Below, piece after piece: positions 8,861-20,872 of a stretch of DNA of 64,000 nt. The notes beneath the pieces are model-generated. The model saw only the letters and a program-made list of their open reading frames with translations. It ran no database searches and was not told the origin of the DNA. The stretch is taken from positions 1,118,490 through 1,182,489 of the forward strand of contig NW_025064886.1 of assembly GCF_019112545.1 (NCBI RefSeq). The letters run 5' to 3'. The stretch is from Guyanagaster necrorhizus (taxonomy: Eukaryota > Basidiomycota > Agaricomycetes > Agaricales > Physalacriaceae). Numbering within the stretch: the stretch's first letter is position 1; each line of letters starts with the position of its first letter. The position numbers and the translations under genes were made by a program.

Positions 8861-11800
8861 ACGACTCCACTAGATCGGCCAAGGGACTTTACGGTGTGCA
8901 GGACTCAACCATTGTACAGACTCATAATGCTTCTGTAGTATCAAAAACGCATTTGAATATACCCACAATTAGTAACGCACACCCGAGAGAGTCGAAAAAC
9001 AAAACTCAAATGCCTACAGGCCGAACAGGGGCAGAGAGCCCCAAAGCTTGGCTCAAACCGTTCGAAACCGAGTGGACCTGGTGAACCGTCAAAGAAGCAG
9101 GAAGTGAGGAAGCGGCTAAAGCCATGTTAAAAGGATGGACACATCGGACCAGAACGGGGGAAGTTACCACGGACGTCGTTCAGGGACTACGAAGGGCCGA
9201 GCAGAGCCAGGCCTTGGAATGGTTAGACAAGCTAAAGGGACCACAAAAGTTCGTCCGACGGGCCAAGACCCCCGGCCGTGATCTAACCACCAAAGCCCAA
9301 ATCGAGACCTTGACCAATCATTCAAAGTACTTGGTAACCGCCCTGATCGATAGCGGGTGTACCGGCAGCTCCATCAACCAAACTTTCGTCCAACAGCACC
9401 ACCTGTCCACCCGATCCACCGCCACACCCATTCCGGTATACAATGCCGACAGAACAAAAAACCAAGCCGGATCAATCACGGAATACGTAGAACTCCGACT
9501 AACCATTGGGGATCATTCTGAGAGGATCGATTTGGCCGTAATGGACCTTGGGACCAAGGAACTCTTCCTTGGCCATGATTGGCTTATTCAGCATAATCCA
9601 TTGATCAATTGGAAGACCAGATGGCTTACCTTCATCCGGTGCAGGTGCCGGAAGATTCCATATGAATTGCCAGACGAAGACCCAGAAGACAGATGGGATG
9701 AAGAAATGGAGGACAGGGAGACCATTCTGGCGGTCGACCTGCAGGAGGAAATTCACATTCGTGCGATACATCATGCCAATGACCTGGCAGCCAGGGCCAA
9801 CGAGGGGAAGGAGGAGAAGACCTTCGAGGAACTCATACCGGAGTGGGCACGCGACTACCGTGACCTCTTCGAGAAAGAAAGCTTTGACGAGTTGCCACGC
9901 CCAAAGCCCTGGGACCATGCCATCGAGTTGACCCCCAATGCGAACGCAAACCTAGATTGCAAAACCTATCCCCTCAGCAATCAGGAGCAACAGGAGCTCG
10001 ATAAATTCCTCGATGAAAACCTGTCTTCAGGACGGATCCGACCGTCCAAGTCCCCCATGGCCTCTCCCTTCTTCTTCGTAAAAAAGAAGGATGGCAAGCT
10101 ATGTCCTGTACAGGACTATCGAAAGCTAAATGAGATGACTATCAAGAACCGGTACCCACTGCCTCTAATCTCTGAGTTGATGGACAAACTCCAGGGGGCA
10201 AAATACTACACCAAACTTGACGTCCGATGGGGGTACAATAACGTCCGAATAAAAGAAGGAGACGAGTGGAAGGCAGCGTTCCAAACTAACCGGGGACTCT
10301 TTGAACCAACAGTAATGTTCTTTGGTTTGACGAACTCACCGGCTACCTTCCAATGGATGATGAACGATATATTCAAGGATCTCATCGCCACCGGGAAGGT
10401 TACCATTTACTTGGACGACATCCTCATCATGTCAAGGACAAGCGAGGAACACCGCAGATTGGTCCGCCAGGTACTCGCGCTCCTGAGGAAGCATAAGTTA
10501 TTCCTCAAAGCGGAAAAATGCGAGTTCGAAGTACAAAAAACCGAGTACCTTGGAGTGATCATCAGCAAAGGAAGCATCCAAATGGACCTGGTCAAGATTG
10601 CAGGAGTGGTAGATTGGCTCACACCTACCAAAAAGAAGGAACTACAGTCCTTCCTGGGCTTCACCAACTTCTATCAAAGATTCATACGCGACTACAGTAA
10701 AGTTGTGCATCCCATGACACAGCTCACCGGCAACGCCCCATGGGGATGGGGACCCTCCCAACAGCATGCATTCGAAGATCTAAAGTGACGGCTGGCAGAA
10801 GACATAATTCTCGCCATACCATCGCAGGACGGCAAGTTCCGAGTGGAAGCCGACTCGAGCGAGGGGGCCATCGGTGCCGTACTATCACAAGAGCAGGAAG
10901 GGAGGTGGCGACCCGTCGCCTTCCTCTCCAAAGCCCTGACAGTAACAGAAAGAAACTATGAGATATACGACAAGGAGTTACTCGCAATAATGCTCGCCTT
11001 GGAGGAGTGGCGGCACTACCTGATTGGAGCAGCCGAGACCTTCGAGGTGTGGACAGATCATCAGAATCTCAGATACTTTCGACAACCGCAAAAACTAAAT
11101 CGCCGCCAAGCCCGATGGGTCACCGAGCTCGCTCAATATGAATATACCCTACACCACAAAGCCGGAGTCGCCAACAAAAAAGCCGACCTCCTCTCCCGTC
11201 GAGCGGACCATGACCAGGGCAGTAGCAACAACGAAGGCGTTGTTATTCTTCGTCCCGAACACTTCTGAGCGATGATAATGCCCACAGAGGAAGAAATGCA
11301 CGAGCGCATTAAGAGTGCAACTCGGGATGCCCACCAATGGGACCAAAGAATCGCCGCCTCGCTCAATCACGAGCGAGGACTGACAAAGAAGGAAGGGATG
11401 ATCTATTACGATGGAAGAATCTATATTCCACGAGTTCAAAGTCTGCGGGGCGATATAATCGCCATCCACCATGATCACGCCACAGCAGGACACCCCAGCA
11501 TCACCAAAACAAAGGAACTCGTTCTATGAGAGTATTGGTGGCCGAAGCTCGGAAATGACATAACCGCATACGTCAAAGGTTGTGAAACCTGCCAAAGGGG
11601 AAAATCATCCACTCAAGCAAAGGCGGCACCATTACACCCGAATGAAATACCAACACAGCCATGGACCCACATATCGGTGGATATGATCACTGGTTTGCCA
11701 GATTGCAACAGATATGACGCAATCCTTGTCATCATGGATCGGTTCTCTAAAGCCATCATTTCTATCGCCTGCTTCATGGAGTTAACGTCGGAAGGATGGG

Positions 11801-12738
11801 CGAAAATCCTACGCAATGAAGTCTATGCTAAATACGGGATGCCACAAGTGATCATTTCGGATCGCGGCCCCCAATTTGTCTCGAAATTCCTCGACGACCT
11901 ATACAAATTATTGCATATTACATGCAATGCGTCCACGGCATACCACCCACAAATGGATGGTCAAACAGAACGAGCAAACCAGGAAGTTGAAAAATATCTA
12001 CGACTATTTATCAACTACCGACAAGACGATTGGACCAAATGGCTAGCGCTTGCTGCCTTCCAACACAACAACAGGGTACACTCCGCTACAGGCAAAACAC
12101 CCTTCTTTGTTAACTACAGCAGACACCCTTATCTCATGCAAACAAGCCACCACAGAACCACAACACCCACATCCACGAATTTCGCCAACACCATGGAAAA
12201 AATCCACACAGAGACAAAAAGAGCACTTGAAAAAACCACGTCAATAATGAAGACACAATACGACAAATACTGCCGCCCATCACACGACTATCACGTCAAC
12301 GACAAAGTATGGCTTGATACAATGAACCTACACCTCCTACGTCCAAAGCGAAAACTCGCAGACAAACGAACAGGCCCCTTCTCTGTTCTTGCGAAGGTCG
12401 GGGAAGCCGCCTATAAACTACAATTGCCCGGGGCATGGAAGATTCATAATGTATTCAACGAATCCCTCCTGACCCCATATATCGCGCCTGCCTTCCCCAA
12501 CCAGGAACGTCCACTACCACCACCCCCAGACCTAATCGACGACGAAGAACACTACGAAATCGACCAGGTACTAAATCATAAACTGTGAAAAGTAAAAGCA
12601 CGAGGGGGTGGTACAACAACTACCGTCGACTACCTGGTCAGTTGGAAAGGCTACGGGCCTGAATCCAATCAATGGATTAACGAAAAATATATGAACGCCG
12701 ACACTGCGATTCATGACTATGAACTATCCCTTAATTAA
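8857..12738 (+). pseudogene. element A Pol: protease, RT, RNase H, integrase, chromodomain
   Basis: The frame is -1 relative to Gag. In order: protease with ALIDSGCTGSS (about 9340), reverse transcriptase with YLDDILIM (about 10410), RNase H with VEADSSEGAIGAVLS and WTDHQNLRYF, an integrase zinc region with CETCQRGK, the integrase core with SVDMITG, ISDRGPQF and NQEVEKY (three catalytic acidic residues present), and a C-terminal chromodomain, VDYLVSWKGYGPESNQWI, to a stop at 12736-12738. At least five TGA codons break it, most where copy B has CGA or CAA (HFRA, LVLRNYWW); one TGA between integrase and chromodomain is shared with B and D. RT and integrase active-site motifs are intact, so decay is recent. 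Confidence 0.9.
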
Positions 12739-12758
12739 GCCATCGGGACGATGGTCTT

Positions 12759-12768
12759 AAGCAGGGGG
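12759..12768 (+). other. polypurine tract of element A
   Basis: AAGCAGGGGG lies just before GTAA and the 3' LTR, the position used to prime plus-strand DNA. The older copies have AAGGAGGAGG at the matching place (for example G at about 44707). Confidence 0.6.
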
Positions 12769-12771
12769 TAA

Positions 12772-13190
12772 TGTTACGATTTTTCTGACCTTTTTCTTTA
12801 TTTCCCCTATCTAGGCTTAGTCATAAAGGCACAAGACTGTGGGAAGGCATAGCCACAATAACCCGCCATCCAACAACAAAGATCAGAAACACACAATCAC
12901 CCTTTTATGTACGGTAACGATGCTCAAGGACAACGGGCACTATGGACACAGACACACATAATAGGTAGCGATATAATTAGGGACGATAGCACAGTATTTA
13001 AGGAGTAGCGCTCTTGCTGGAGAACCCCAGCTTCGAGCTAAAGTTTATACACACCATTCTACCTCGAGTCTACATCTGACCTTGAGTCACGATACATGGG
13101 TATACATAAGTGAACTCGGGTGATTCCTCGAAGTGCGAAGGAACATCAGTTTATCACATGTATCTGTCCACGTGACGCTTGGGCTTAACA
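12772..13190 (+). repeat. element A 3' LTR
   Basis: 419 bp, same termini as the 5' copy. About 11 differences from 5142-5560, all transitions. It is followed by the target duplication GAAAT at 13191-13195 and then the last bases of element B's LTR. Confidence 0.92.
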
Positions 13191-13195
13191 GAAAT

Positions 13196-13202
13196 CATAA
13201 CA
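13196..13202 (-). repeat. element B 3' LTR, last 7 bp
   Basis: CATAACA, the inner end of B's 3' LTR, separated from the rest by element A. Directly after it comes B's internal 3' end (TTACCCCCCACTTAAG, the complement of its polypurine tract). Confidence 0.85.
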
Positions 13203-13235
13203 TTACCCCCCACTTAAGACCATCGTCCCGATGGC

Positions 13236-16200
13236 TTAATTAAGAGATAATTCATAGTTGTGTATGGCGTCGTCAGCGTTCATGTACTTTTCGTTTATCC
13301 ATTGGTTTGACTCCGGTCCATATCCTTTCCAGCTGACAAGATAATCCACCGTTGTCGTCATGCCACCCCCACGGGCTTTGACTTTTCATAGTTTATAGTT
13401 TAGGACTTGGTCGATTTTGTAATGTTCTTCATCATCGATTAAGTCAGGGGGTGGTGGTGGAGGTTGTTCTTGGTTTGGAAAGGCCAGTGCTATATATGGT
13501 GTCAGGAGGCATTCATTGAATATGTCATGTATCTTCCATCCTGATGGCAGCTTTAGCTTATATGAGGATGGACCAATTTTCGCAAGGATAGGGAAAGGAC
13601 CGGTGCATTTGTCCGCGAGTTTTTGTTTTGGTCGGGGGAGGTGAAGATTGGTTGTGTTGAGCCACACTTTATCATGTATTTGATAAGTGTGTGCTGGATG
13701 TCGGTGCTTGTCATACTGTTTTTTCATGGTAGTTGCTGTTCTTTCAAGCGCAGCTTTGGTTTCAGCGTGGATTTTTTTGAGAGTTGTGGCAAAGTTTGTG
13801 GACGTGGGGGTTGTCGCCTTATGGTGGGTTGTTTGGGTGACATGGGGGTGTCGGCCATGGTTGACGAAGAAAGGTGTCAACCCTGTGGCTGAGTGTACTC
13901 TATTATTGTGTTGAAAGGCTGCAAGTGCTAGCCATTCGACCCAATCGTCCTGGCGATAGTTGATAAATAATCAGAGATATTTTTCAACTTCTTGGTTTGC
14001 CTGCTCAGTCTGTCCGTTGGTCTGTGGGTGGTACGCGGTGGACGCATTTCGTTTTATTTGCAGCAATTTGTATAAGTCGTCAAGGAATTTCGACACAAAT
14101 TGTGGACCTCTGTCAGAGATGACGACTTGTGGCATGCCGTATTTGGCGTATACCTCGTCTCGGAGGATTTTCGCCCACCCTTCCAAGGTTAATTCTGTCG
14201 AGCATGCAATCGGAATGATTGCTTTGGAGAATCGATCAACGATGACGATAATTGCATCATAGCCGTTGCAATCTGGCAACCCGGTAATCATGTCGACGGA
14301 GATATGTGTCTACGGTTGTGATGGTATCTCGTTCGGGTGTAGTGGGGCTGACCACGGTTGTGTGGATGCCTTCCCCCTTTGGCACGTTTCGCATGCTTTG
14401 ACGTATGACGCGATGTCATTACCGAGTTTAGGCCACCAATAGTTTCGGAGAACTAGTTTCTTTGTCTTGGCGATCCTGGGGTGTCCCGTGGTGGCATGGT
14501 CATGGCATGTTGCAATAATGTCCCCGCATAGACTTTGGACTCGTGGAACATAGATTCTTCCGTCGTAATGGATCATCCCCTTTTCCTTCGTCATTCCCCG
14601 CTCATGATTGAGAGATGCAGCGATTTGCTGATCCCATTGGTGTGCGTCTCGCGTTGCGCTTTTGATGCGTTCATGCATCTCCTCCTCTGTTGGCATTATT
14701 AACGCTCGGAAATGTTCGGGGCGGAGGATAGTGACGCCGTCATTATCGTTTCCCCCTTGGTTGTGATCTGCACAACGGGAGAGAAGATCGGCTTTCTTGT
14801 TAGCGACCCCGGCTTTATGATGGAGTGTGTACTGGTACTGAGCAAGCTCAGTGACCCATCGGGCCTGACGATGGTTTAGCTTCTGCGGTTGACAGAAATA
14901 TCGAAGGTTCTGATGGTCCATCCAAATCTCGAAGATGTCTGCTGCTCCAATTAGGTAATGCCGCCATTCCTCGAGGGCTAGCATTATCGCAAGTAACTCC
15001 TTGTCATAGATTTCGTAATTCCTTTCTGTTACAGTGAGCACCTTTGAGAGGAATGCAACAGGGCGCCATTTCCCATCCTGTTCTTGGGATAATACAGCGC
15101 CTATGGCTCCATCGCTGGAGTCCGCCTCTACTCTGAACTTTCCCTCCTGGGAGGGGATGGCGAGGGTTACGTCTTCTGCCAATCGTTGTTTCAAGTCCTC
15201 GAAGGCAAGTTGTTGCGGAGTTCCCCATCCCCATGGCGCATTGCCAGTGAGCTGTGTCATAGGGCGAACAATTTTGCTGTAGTCTCATATGAATTGCCTG
15301 TAGAAGTTGGTGAAACCAAGAAAAGATTGTAACTCCTTTTTCTTGGTGGGGGTCAGCCATTCTAGTACTCCTGCAACCTTTATCGGGTCCATGCGGATAC
15401 TCCCTTCACTAATGATCACCCCGAGGTACTCAGTTTCTAGCACCTCGAATTCGCATTTCTCCGCTTTGAGGAATAGTTTATGCTTCTGCATGAGGGCGAG
15501 TACTCGCCGGACCAGGTCACGGTGTTCCTCCCTGGTTCTGGACATTATGAGGATGTTGTCGAGGTAGATGGTTACCTTCCCTGTGGCGATGAGGTCCTTG
15601 AATATGTCGTTCATCATCCACTGGAAAGTGGCGGGGGAATTGGTCAGGCCGAAGAACATGACGGTGGGTTCGAACAACCCTCGGTTGGTTCTGAACGCGG
15701 CCTTCCACTCATCTCCCTCCTTGATCCTGACATTATTATACCCCCATCGGACGTCAAGTTTAGTGTAGTACTTGGCTCCCCGAAGTTTGTCCATTAGTTC
15801 CGAAATTAACGGCAACGGGTATCTGTTTTTGATGGTCATCTCGTTTAATTTGCGATAGTCTTATATGGGTCGCAGTTTGCCATCCTTCTTTTTTACGAAG
15901 AAGAAGGGGGAAGCCATGGGAGATTTCGATGGTCGGATTCGTCCAGAGGATAAGTTCTCGTCTAGGAACTTATCAAGCTCTAATTGTTCCTGATTACCAA
16001 GAGGATAGGTCTTGCAATCGAGGTTTGCGTTAGCATTGGGGATCAGTTCGATGGCGTGATCCCAGGGCTTTGGAAGCGGGAGCTCATCGAAACTCTCTTT
16101 CTCGAAAAGATCCCGATAATTGCATGCCCATTCTGGTACCATTTCTTCAAAGGTTTTCTCCTTCTTACCCTCATGGGCTTTGGCTGCTAGATTGTTGGCG

Positions 16201-17273
16201 TGATGTATCGCCCGGATGTGAATCTCTTCTTGTAGGTCGACGGCTAGGATGGTTTCACCATCCTCCATCTCCTCGTCCCACCGGTCCTCCGGATCCTCAT
16301 CTGGTAATTCGTACGGGATCTTTCGGCATCGACATCGCGCAAATGTGATCCTCCCAGTTTTCCAGTTGATAAGTGGGTTGTGCCAGATCAACCAGTCGTG
16401 TCCCAAGAATAGTTCTTTGGTTCCGAGATCCGTCATGGCTAGGTCGATCCTTTCAGAGTGATCTCCGATGGTCAATCTAAGTTCGACGAACTCCGTGATT
16501 GATCCGGCTTGATTCTTTGTTCCGTCGGCATTGTACACTGGTATGGGAGCGACGGTGGTCCTGGTGGGGAGATTGTGTTGTTGAACGAAGGATCGATTGA
16601 TGGAGCTTCCGGTACAGCCACTGTCGATTAGGGCGGTGACCGAATAGGTGGTTCGATTGGTCAAAGTCTCGATCTGAGCCTTGGTTGTCAGGTCCCGCCC
16701 CGGGGTTTTAGTTCGCCTGACAAACTTTGGTGGACTTTTTAGCTCGTCCAGCCATTCCAGGGCTTGGCTTCGTTCAGCATTCCATAACTTGTTTATGGTA
16801 TCCTCCGTCGCTTCTCCTGTCTTCTTTCGATGGATCCACCCCCGCAGGATGGCTTCTGCTGCGCTGTCATCTACTGCTTCCTTGATGGCTCTCCATGTCC
16901 ATTCGGTCTCGAATGGTTTGAGCCATTGCTTGGGGCCCTCTGCCCCTGTTCGGCCCGTAGGCGTTTGAGTTTGTTTTTTCGACTCTTTCAGGTGTGCGTG
17001 GTAAACTGGTATATTCGAATGCACATGCATAACTACAGATGTATCGTAAGTCTGTCCAGCAGCTGGGATGGGCACACCATGAGATCCTTCGGCCAATCCA
17101 GTGGAGTTGGTCACTGATTGGCCCCGTCTTTTACCTCCTCGATCTTTGTTTCTTTCTCGAGTTTCTCGTCTTCCTTTTGTAACTCGGCTATCTGCGCTCG
17201 TATGTCTTCCCGGGTTCTTTTCTTCTTCGGGCAATCCTTGGCTATATGCCCCTTCTGGCCACAGTTGAAACAC
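13236..17273 (-). pseudogene. element B Pol
   Basis: Same domain order as in A. The -1 frame is already open inside the gag knuckle region (from 17273), so Gag and Pol overlap by about 160 bases. Protease ALIDSGCTGSS, RT with YLDNILIM (Asp to Asn in the second catalytic position, a G-to-A change), RNase H VEADSSDGAIGAVLS, integrase CETCQRGK, ISDRGPQF, NQEVEKY and a chromodomain ending YELSLN. The few breaks include a stop at the RT start (about 15860), one after FYRQFI (about 15284) and one in the integrase (about 14309). The TGA before the chromodomain (NYKL-stop-KVKA) is shared with A and D. Confidence 0.88.
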
Positions 17274-20149
17274 TTCCCTTCCTTCTTTAGGCGATCAATA
17301 TCCATAGGTTTGCCAGCTCCGGTGTAAGTCGTCCTGGTCCCTGTCTTCTGGCTGGTGTAGTTCGTCGTCGGAGAGGATCCCGATGATTTCCCGGCAGTTT
17401 GCCCTGTCTTGGTCAGGGTTGGCGGGGTCGGCTTTTTGGAGTATTCCTGCAGCATCATTGCCTCTGCTTTCTGCCTTTGTCGCTCCTTGTACATCTCGAT
17501 GATCTGTTCTTTCCATTCGTCATATCCCACCGGCATCAGCATTTTGATGCCCATGGCCGAGATCATCGTGAGGTACGAGGAGGGAACCCCTTGTTTGAGC
17601 ACTTCTACCATCCTTCCATCGTTTGCCGTGTCCTCCTGAATTCCTGCGAGCTTGGCGAGCCTTTCTAGCTCATCAAAGTAGTCTGTTGCTGCCTTATCTC
17701 CCATCTTGTATTCCTTGATCTTCTGTTTGTGTACCTCCTGTACTGCAGAATCAATGAATTTGTCGTTTAACATTCGTTTGAACACCGGCCACGAGGGATA
17801 TCGGTAGTGTTCCCTGGTGGTGGACCGGAAATTTGGGGAGATCAGGATCCACCAGGTCTTGGCTTTGTCTTCTAGGTAGAATGTGGCGAATGCGACCTTG
17901 TTCATATCGGTCCCGATGTATCTGATGTATACTTCGAAATATTGTTCACAGTCGACTAGGAAGCGGTCGATGTCATCCGAAGCTCCCTTGAAGGGGCGGG
18001 GCTTTCGGAGGAGATCGGGATGGCACTGCAGGACATTAGCGTTGTGAGGTAACGCGCCCATCGGGTTGGGCCACCCGTCGAATGGCGGCTGGTTCCATTC
18101 CGCCGGTGGCCCTGGAAAGGAATGTAGCGAGTTATCGTCAGCGACTGGGCTGCCCTTCAGGTCGACTATTCGAATGATAACCCCATCCCAGATCGTGAAT
18201 CCAAGGTGGATTGCCTCGGGATCATCTCGGATAGGATCCTTCCCACTTGATTCAGTCTGGTCCGGGGGCGGTTGTCCCCCAAGGAGTCGGCTTCCTCTGC
18301 CGGTCCAAGGGTTTTGAATTCTGGTGGGCCGCCCTGCTGGCCGGTTTCTAGTCTGGATAAGTCGTGAAGCTGTACTCCGGATAGACGGGTTGATGTCGGC
18401 CCGACTTCGGATCGAGGGGGCAGTGTAAACTGCTTGTTTCGGTGGTATGGGAGGGGTGCACGGCATTGGTGCCGGTGCTTTCGGCTCTTCAAGGGGTCGA
18501 TATGGGGGTATCAGCACGAGCAGATCTTCTGGATGCCGTCGGCCGTACTCCTTCCATGCATACTCTGTCGCGGCATACTGTAAAATCTTTTTCTTTTCAG
18601 TATCTCCTGCATACCGATACTCCAGTCCTAACGCCGTTTCCTGCCAGCGCATATCCTGCCATAGAAAGTTTCTCCCCTGCTCGTACAGTCTCTGGTACTC
18701 CTTGCTCCTTGCTCTTTCTATCTCCTCTTTCAATGCTTCTTCATCTGTGTCTTCTCCCGCTTGTTCCAGTCGTTGTCGATACGAGTCATCACTGTCGTCG
18801 TCCTCCTCATCCCCATCGTCCCCGCTGTCCCCTTCCGCGAGGAGGGAATGGACGGGCCGGTCGTAGATTGACAGTATGGCTGGACGAAGGGTCGTTGGAG
18901 ACCCTTCCATTGACCTGGGTGCTGGGCCCAGCTTCTCCTTGGTTACTGGTTCAGATGATGGAAGGGTTCCTGAGTCAACTGTAGCGCGTCCCTCTGTGCG
19001 CTCTCGTCTCCTCCAGTTCTTGGCTATAGAGGCTGAAGTGTCGTTGGAACTCGGGATTAAGGAACTGTCGAGCAACCCTGCTGCCCAGGAATCGCTGGAG
19101 AGCCCTGTCAGAGATGTGGGCATTGTCGGGTACTCAGAGCCCGTAGGCTCCGAGTACAGAGTCGGCGTCCGAGGAGATGGTGTCAGTATGGGCAGGATAC
19201 TTGAGGTCGATGGTTCGGGGTTCTGCTGCCCTTCCTCGCCGAATGGCTTTGTCCCAGCTGACGATGCTGGCGGGTCCTGTCCATGGGTCATCGTCCGAGT
19301 CGGGCTCCCTGAAGGGAGACCCTGCGTCAGTATGGAGCTCATACTCCCTAGGGGAGGCTGACCCCATCCTCTCGATTTCCTCCCTTCGTCTTTGTGCTCT
19401 TCCTTGCCTGTCATACTCTGCAGCCTCGTATCGCTCTCAGGCCTCTTCTCATACGTAATCAGTGAGCTCCTCCCGAGTTCGCCTACGTTCCCTCTCTTGG
19501 TTTCAGTTCTGCTGCTGCTGCTGTACTGCCTGGTCGTAATTGAAGGGAACGGTAATATCCCAGTCTGGGAATATTCGCTGTATAATTCTATCCCACATGG
19601 CTCTTCCCCTTTCGCTGGCGGTCCCAACTTCAGGTTCGCTTCCCACGTGGAGATGTCGGAAGGGGTCTCCTGCTGCAGAGATGGCAATCTCTGTGTTCGC
19701 ATAATCAGGGTGGATAGTCCTTCCATATGGGTCGTCAACCCCCAACCTGCTGACGGATGGGCTGGAGTCAGAGTTGGGCTCGGTGGGGGTCTCGGGGGGG
19801 TTCTGGGGGGGGTCGGGACTTTCGCGGGGTCCCGCAGCCATCCGAGCGGCATCAAGGGAGTCCCGAGCACGGTTTCCAATCCCTGAGGGAATTGGGGAGG
19901 CGGAATGCTCGGGGGAGTTTGCTGGAGTGACATAGTTGGAGACCTCTGCGGGCTCCTGGCTGACGTTCGTCGTCCACGGGTTCCGGAACCCTATGAGAGC
20001 AGGGTGGCGGTTTCTGCTGTGTCGTCGAGGGGGGTATTGGGGTCCTTCCTCCTCGTGAAGGCTCCCCTGATCCGGGTCATAATTCCCGGTTTCTGGTACG
20101 GGTCTCCCTTGCGGGAAGAAGGACATTCTGGCGGAGGGGGGGATGTCAT
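17111..20149 (-). pseudogene. element B Gag, nearly intact
   Basis: The best-preserved Gag in the window: 940 codons are open without a stop from 19933 to 17111, and one TAG (CAG in copy A) separates them from the upstream AUG at 20149. It has the acidic stretch DSGDDGDEEDDDSDD, the Gag domain (DIDRFLVDCEQYFEVY), FIDSAVQEVHKQKIKEYK and the knuckle CFNCGQKGHIAKDC. The stop at 17111 precedes the Pol frame. The 5' part, 20149 to about 18950, overlaps ORF1. Comparing A and B there, both frames stay open, but ORF1 looks more protein-like. Confidence 0.85.
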
Positions 20150-20351
20150 GGAAAGGTAGATCGGAGGTTACGTTGCGTAGAATTTGTTGAATGTGCTGGA
20201 AGGCTTGATAGTGCCTGATTATCCAAGCTGCTACTGATTGTCATCCTCGACAGAGAGTGATGATGGCTAGAAGTCCGAGTAGAGTTCCGATGATGGAAGC
20301 GATCAGCTCGAAGAAGTCGTGATTTAGGTCAGCGGTTGTTACTGGAGGCAT
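18951..20351 (-). pseudogene. element B ORF1 (overlaps gag)
   Basis: Starts at the first AUG after the primer-binding site and leader (20351). It is the counterpart of A's ORF1, with the same N-terminal hydrophobic segment, then SFFPQGRPVPETG, AISAAGDPFRHLHVGSEPEV, VQQQQQN, DPWTGPASIVSWDKAIRRG and SDRALQRFL. Stops (for example after VQQQQQN at about 19503 and within the coiled-coil stretch) are at positions that are coding in A, so the common ancestor was open. Function unknown. Confidence 0.55.
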
Positions 20352-20393
20352 TCGGTTTCTCAGCACAATTGGGCTTGAGAAAGGGAAGGTGAA

Positions 20394-20406
20394 AGCTTCG
20401 AGCTAA
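20394..20406 (-). other. primer-binding site, self-priming type (element B)
   Basis: On the minus strand TTAGCTCGAAGCT starts one base after the LTR and is a perfect 13-base complement of AGCTTCGAGCTAA in B's own LTR (20558-20570, minus strand), about 35 bases after the TATTTAA at 20599-20605. Confidence 0.7.
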
Positions 20407-20407
20407 T

Positions 20408-20872
20408 TGTTAGGCTCAAGCATCATGTGAACAGATACACATGATAAACAGGTGTTCCTTCGCACTTCGAGGAATCATCTGAGTCCACTTAGTATATATC
20501 CGTTCAGTGTGACACAAGGTCAGGTATAGACTCGAGATAGAATGGCATGTATAAACTTTAGCTCGAAGCTGGGGTTATTGCCAGCAAGAGCGTCAGTCTT
20601 AAATACTATACAGGTAGTCCTAATTATATCGCTACTTATTATGTCTGTCTGTGTCTATGATACTCGTTGTCTTTGAGCATCAAAACCATACATAAAAGGG
20701 GAATTGTGTTGTTATTAAGCTTGGTTGTCGAGATGGTTTAGGGATCGCTAGTTGTGCTGACTAAGCTCTCCTACCATCTTGTGCCCTTCTGACTAAGCAT
20801 AGATAGGGGCGAAGGGCAGATGTTTAAGAGGAGAATGACGAAAAATAGGGAGAATAGGGAGAAATCATAACA
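20408..20872 (-). repeat. element B 5' LTR
   Basis: 465 bp, TGTTAGGCTCAAGC at 20408 to GAAATCATAACA at 20872 in plus orientation. The sequence then returns to the integrase region of element E (GTGGTCCTCTGTCC). Confidence 0.92.

Larger units (their letters stand above)
5142..13190 (+). mobile_element. Ty3/gypsy chromovirus A, youngest full-length copy
   Basis: Complete element of 8049 bp with two 419-bp LTRs (5142-5560 and 12772-13190) that differ at about 11 positions by my reading, all transitions. The target duplication GAAAT (5137-5141 and 13191-13195) is perfect and lies in the 3' LTR of element B. The internal region carries ORF1, Gag with a CCHC knuckle, and Pol in the order protease, RT, RNase H, integrase, chromodomain, the Tf1/sushi-type chromovirus layout. 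Stops in every ORF make this copy non-autonomous as sequenced. Confidence 0.92.
4684..20872 (-). mobile_element. Ty3/gypsy chromovirus B (interrupted by element A)
   Basis: Full-length minus-strand element. The 5' LTR is 20408-20872 (465 bp). The 3' LTR is 4684-5141 plus 13196-13202, which sum to the same 465 bp once the GAAAT duplication made by element A is counted once. Internal sequence is 13203-20407. Target duplication of B: GTGAT (4679-4683) against GTGGT (20873-20877). The target was the integrase region of element E. The two LTRs differ at about 15 positions, all transitions. Coding order is ORF1, Gag, Pol, with fewer stops than in the older copies. Confidence 0.9.

Noticed and set aside
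18442..19886. Long plus-strand frames (up to 180 codons) opposite element B's gag
   Set aside because: They mirror the ORF1/gag coding strand, are serine/proline/arginine-rich shadows with no domain, and similar antisense frames recur opposite the same part of A and D.
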